In this document: one piece after another, positions 13,657-14,764 of the stretch
Layout: each line of letters begins with the position of its first letter
How positions within the stretch are numbered: position 1 is the first letter of the stretch
NCBI GenBank assembly: GCA_026706425.1
Contig: JAPOYW010000689.1
Coordinates: 1-14,764 of the forward strand
Length of the DNA: 14,764 nt
Direction: 5' to 3'
Source of the DNA: Gammaproteobacteria bacterium
GTDB lineage: Bacteria > Pseudomonadota > Gammaproteobacteria > Pseudomonadales > Azotimanducaceae
Notes under the pieces: model-generated
What the model saw: the letters and a program-made list of their open reading frames with translations, nothing else
The model's database searches: none
What the model was told of the DNA's origin: nothing
Made by a program: the position numbers and the translations under genes

Positions 13657-13976
13657 CCACGGCCTGCGTCATGGACGAACTGGAGGTCGGAGTCGCCTGC
13701 ATGGGGATCATCGAACGGGCCTTTGCCGGCGTATCGGCGATGATCGGCCAAGCCGTTGTGGCACGTGGGTGGTTGCGCCCCGACCGGCTCATCCACTACT
13801 CCCTGCATGCTGAAATCGACGTGCGTCACGCCGACGAGTTCTTCGCGGTCGTGGAGCCGGCGTGGGAAGACGAAGGCCGGCGCTACCTCATCGATCAGGG
13901 TCTGGGATTGGGCGCATATGCCTTGGACAGGCTGTATCGGGACCTTCACCTTGCGGGGACCGGGCCATCGGCTTGA
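13632..13976 (+). CDS. Iron-containing haem-oxygenase-like oxidase, C-terminal part (frameshifted)
   Basis: The continuation of the split oxidase in another frame. It starts at an ATG that coincides with the probable lesion, so re-initiation is possible but has no clear ribosome-binding site. It carries MDELEVGVACMGIIERAF (a helix with the expected Glu) and HYSLHAEIDVRHADEFF, whose H...D-x-x-H spacing matches the second metal-ligand cluster of the family. The 114-residue piece ends in a normal-looking helix (GAYALDRLYRDLHLA). Alone it lacks the first ligand cluster (EEHG) and should not be an active enzyme unless it pairs with the N-terminal part. Because both halves keep family motifs with no further damage, the break is recent or an assembly error. 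Confidence 0.7.
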   Translation: MRAFNSILTTACVMDELEVGVACMGIIERAFAGVSAMIGQAVVARGWLRPDRLIHYSLHAEIDVRHADEFFAVVEPAWEDEGRRYLIDQGLGLGAYALDRLYRDLHLAGTGPSA

Positions 13977-13997
13977 GTGAATGCCGCTGGGACGCTC

Positions 13998-14010
13998 GCG
14001 TAATATACGC
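13998..14010. promoter_or_regulatory. Small palindrome with a possible -10 box before the EthD gene
   Basis: GCGTA-ATA-TACGC is a perfect 5-base-arm inverted repeat in the 58-base gap before the EthD-domain gene, and it contains TAATAT, a good -10 hexamer. The only -35-like element (TTGAGT, 13973-13978) is 22 bases away, which is too far. It may be a promoter with an operator, or chance. Confidence 0.25.
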
Positions 14011-14034
14011 CCGCGACATTGACGGAGGCTCGAC

Positions 14035-14760
14035 ATGGACCAGACCCCGGGCGCAAAGATGATGTACCTCATCAAGCGCAAGCCCGAGACCTCCCGGGAG
14101 GAACTAGTGGCACACTGGTTCGCCAACCACATGCCCGCCGTGATCCAAAGCCAGAAGGACGGCGCGAAACGGGGCCGGCCCCATGCCCGGCGCTATTTCG
14201 CCACCCTCTACGACGCCAACTCGGCAGGCGTTCATCCCTGGGATGGCGTGGCGCAGCTCTGGTGGCCGCGACCGTTGCCGAAACCCGAGACCGGTTTCGG
14301 CGCAGAACCGCGCGACACCTTCCAGCAGAAGGCGGAGCCGTACATGCCGTGGGCAACCCGCGAATACGTCGTGATCGACGGTTCCGAGCATCTGGACACC
14401 GAGCCGCTGACCCTCAACGCGCCCTACCCCATGACGCGGTCCGGATTCCACAAGGTGACCTATCTCGTCACGGCGAAACCGGACACGGACTACGACGGCT
14501 TCTTCTCCCATTGGCTCGACATCCACGTCCCCAACGTCAAGGCGACGATGGAAGCGGTGGGCGGCTTCCGCTACGTCGTGAGCCATAGCATCGACCCCGC
14601 CAACGAGCCCTATGCCGGAATGGCGGAGTTGTACTACCACGATCCGAAGGACTCGGTTCGCTGGCGCGAGACCCTCGAAGCCGACGGCATGGAGAAGTGG
14701 ATCGACGGTGAGCGCATGCTGATCTTGAGTGCGCAGACGGAGATGGTCGGGATTCCCTGA
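14035..14760 (+). CDS. Tandem EthD-domain protein
   Basis: This 241-residue protein has two EthD-like (dimeric alpha/beta-barrel) repeats. The first (about 8-120) begins MMYLIKRKPETSREELVAHW followed by ANHMPAV. The second (about 138-236) has KVTYLVTAKPDTDYDGFFSH and HWLDIHVPNV. Both repeats contain the family pattern of a strand, then a helix with W-x-x-x-H-x-P. EthD domains are found next to oxygenases and degradation genes and often have an unclear role; a fused pair would fold as an intramolecular dimer. The start has GGAGG six bases upstream and the stop TGA is at 14758-14760. It is 58 bases downstream of the oxidase on the same strand and may be the fourth gene of that unit or have its own promoter. 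Confidence 0.82.
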   Translation: MDQTPGAKMMYLIKRKPETSREELVAHWFANHMPAVIQSQKDGAKRGRPHARRYFATLYDANSAGVHPWDGVAQLWWPRPLPKPETGFGAEPRDTFQQKAEPYMPWATREYVVIDGSEHLDTEPLTLNAPYPMTRSGFHKVTYLVTAKPDTDYDGFFSHWLDIHVPNVKATMEAVGGFRYVVSHSIDPANEPYAGMAELYYHDPKDSVRWRETLEADGMEKWIDGERMLILSAQTEMVGIP

Positions 14761-14764
14761 TGGC

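Noticed and set aside
13600..13660. Programmed -1 ribosomal frameshifting in the oxidase gene
   Set aside because: No slippery heptamer or downstream structure is evident; a simple one-base loss explains the break better.
1..14764. CRISPR array, tRNA, rRNA, transposase or integrase
   Set aside because: I found no regularly spaced repeats, no RNA gene signatures and no recombinase motifs, so transfer of the island is only suggested by gene content.

Overview
The window is GC-rich and densely packed, with short intergenic gaps and many 4-base stop/start overlaps. It looks like chromosomal DNA of a high-GC bacterium, most likely a proteobacterium. That placement is inferred from composition and gene content; no rRNA or marker gene is present to fix the taxon. 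Everything from position 1 to about 10.22 kb is on the minus strand, and everything from 10.39 kb to the end is on the plus strand. The two halves diverge from a 169-base intergenic region.

Left part (1-1.44 kb, minus): the N-terminal third or less of an N-acyl-D-amino-acid deacylase-type amidohydrolase runs off the left edge. Next come an intact VapC PIN toxin with its AbrB-type VapB antitoxin, and then a decayed second vapBC. In the decayed locus a ribbon-helix-helix VapB is frameshifted into the start codon of a VapC from which almost everything but the C-terminal tail has been deleted.

Central part (1.48-7.48 kb, minus): a five-gene, translationally coupled operon that I consider the most interesting item. 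In transcription order it encodes (A) an uncharacterised 262-residue protein with a helical N-terminus, (B) a BrxC/BrxD (DUF2791)-like protein that has lost its Walker A and Walker B residues, (C) an intact BrxD-like P-loop ATPase, (D) a protein with an HsdR_N-like nuclease fold whose catalytic Asp and Lys appear replaced, plus an unassigned C-terminal domain, and (E) an intact SNF2-family helicase. The content resembles parts of BREX and of small ATPase-helicase defence systems such as Shango. However, no methylase, PglZ, nuclease with an intact active site, or TerB domain is visible. It is a candidate undescribed or variant anti-phage/anti-plasmid module sitting beside toxin-antitoxin genes.

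Next (7.59-10.22 kb, minus): a three-gene ABC-2 exporter (ATPase and two six-helix permeases of the DUF990 type). Its ATPase gene diverges from an ArsR-family repressor gene. The ArsR promoter region carries two copies of a 16-base TTAG-N8-CTAA motif spaced 33 bases apart, a likely operator.

Right part (10.39-14.76 kb, plus): the ArsR regulator overlaps a small dimeric alpha/beta-barrel protein gene. It is followed by a three-gene coupled set: a DUF3419/BtaA-like SAM-dependent 3-amino-3-carboxypropyl transferase, a GNAT-like acetyltransferase, and an iron-containing haem-oxygenase-like oxidase (TenA/PqqC-like). The oxidase reading frame is broken by an apparent one-base deletion. The set looks like a small uncharacterised metabolite pathway. 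A tandem EthD-domain protein closes the window.
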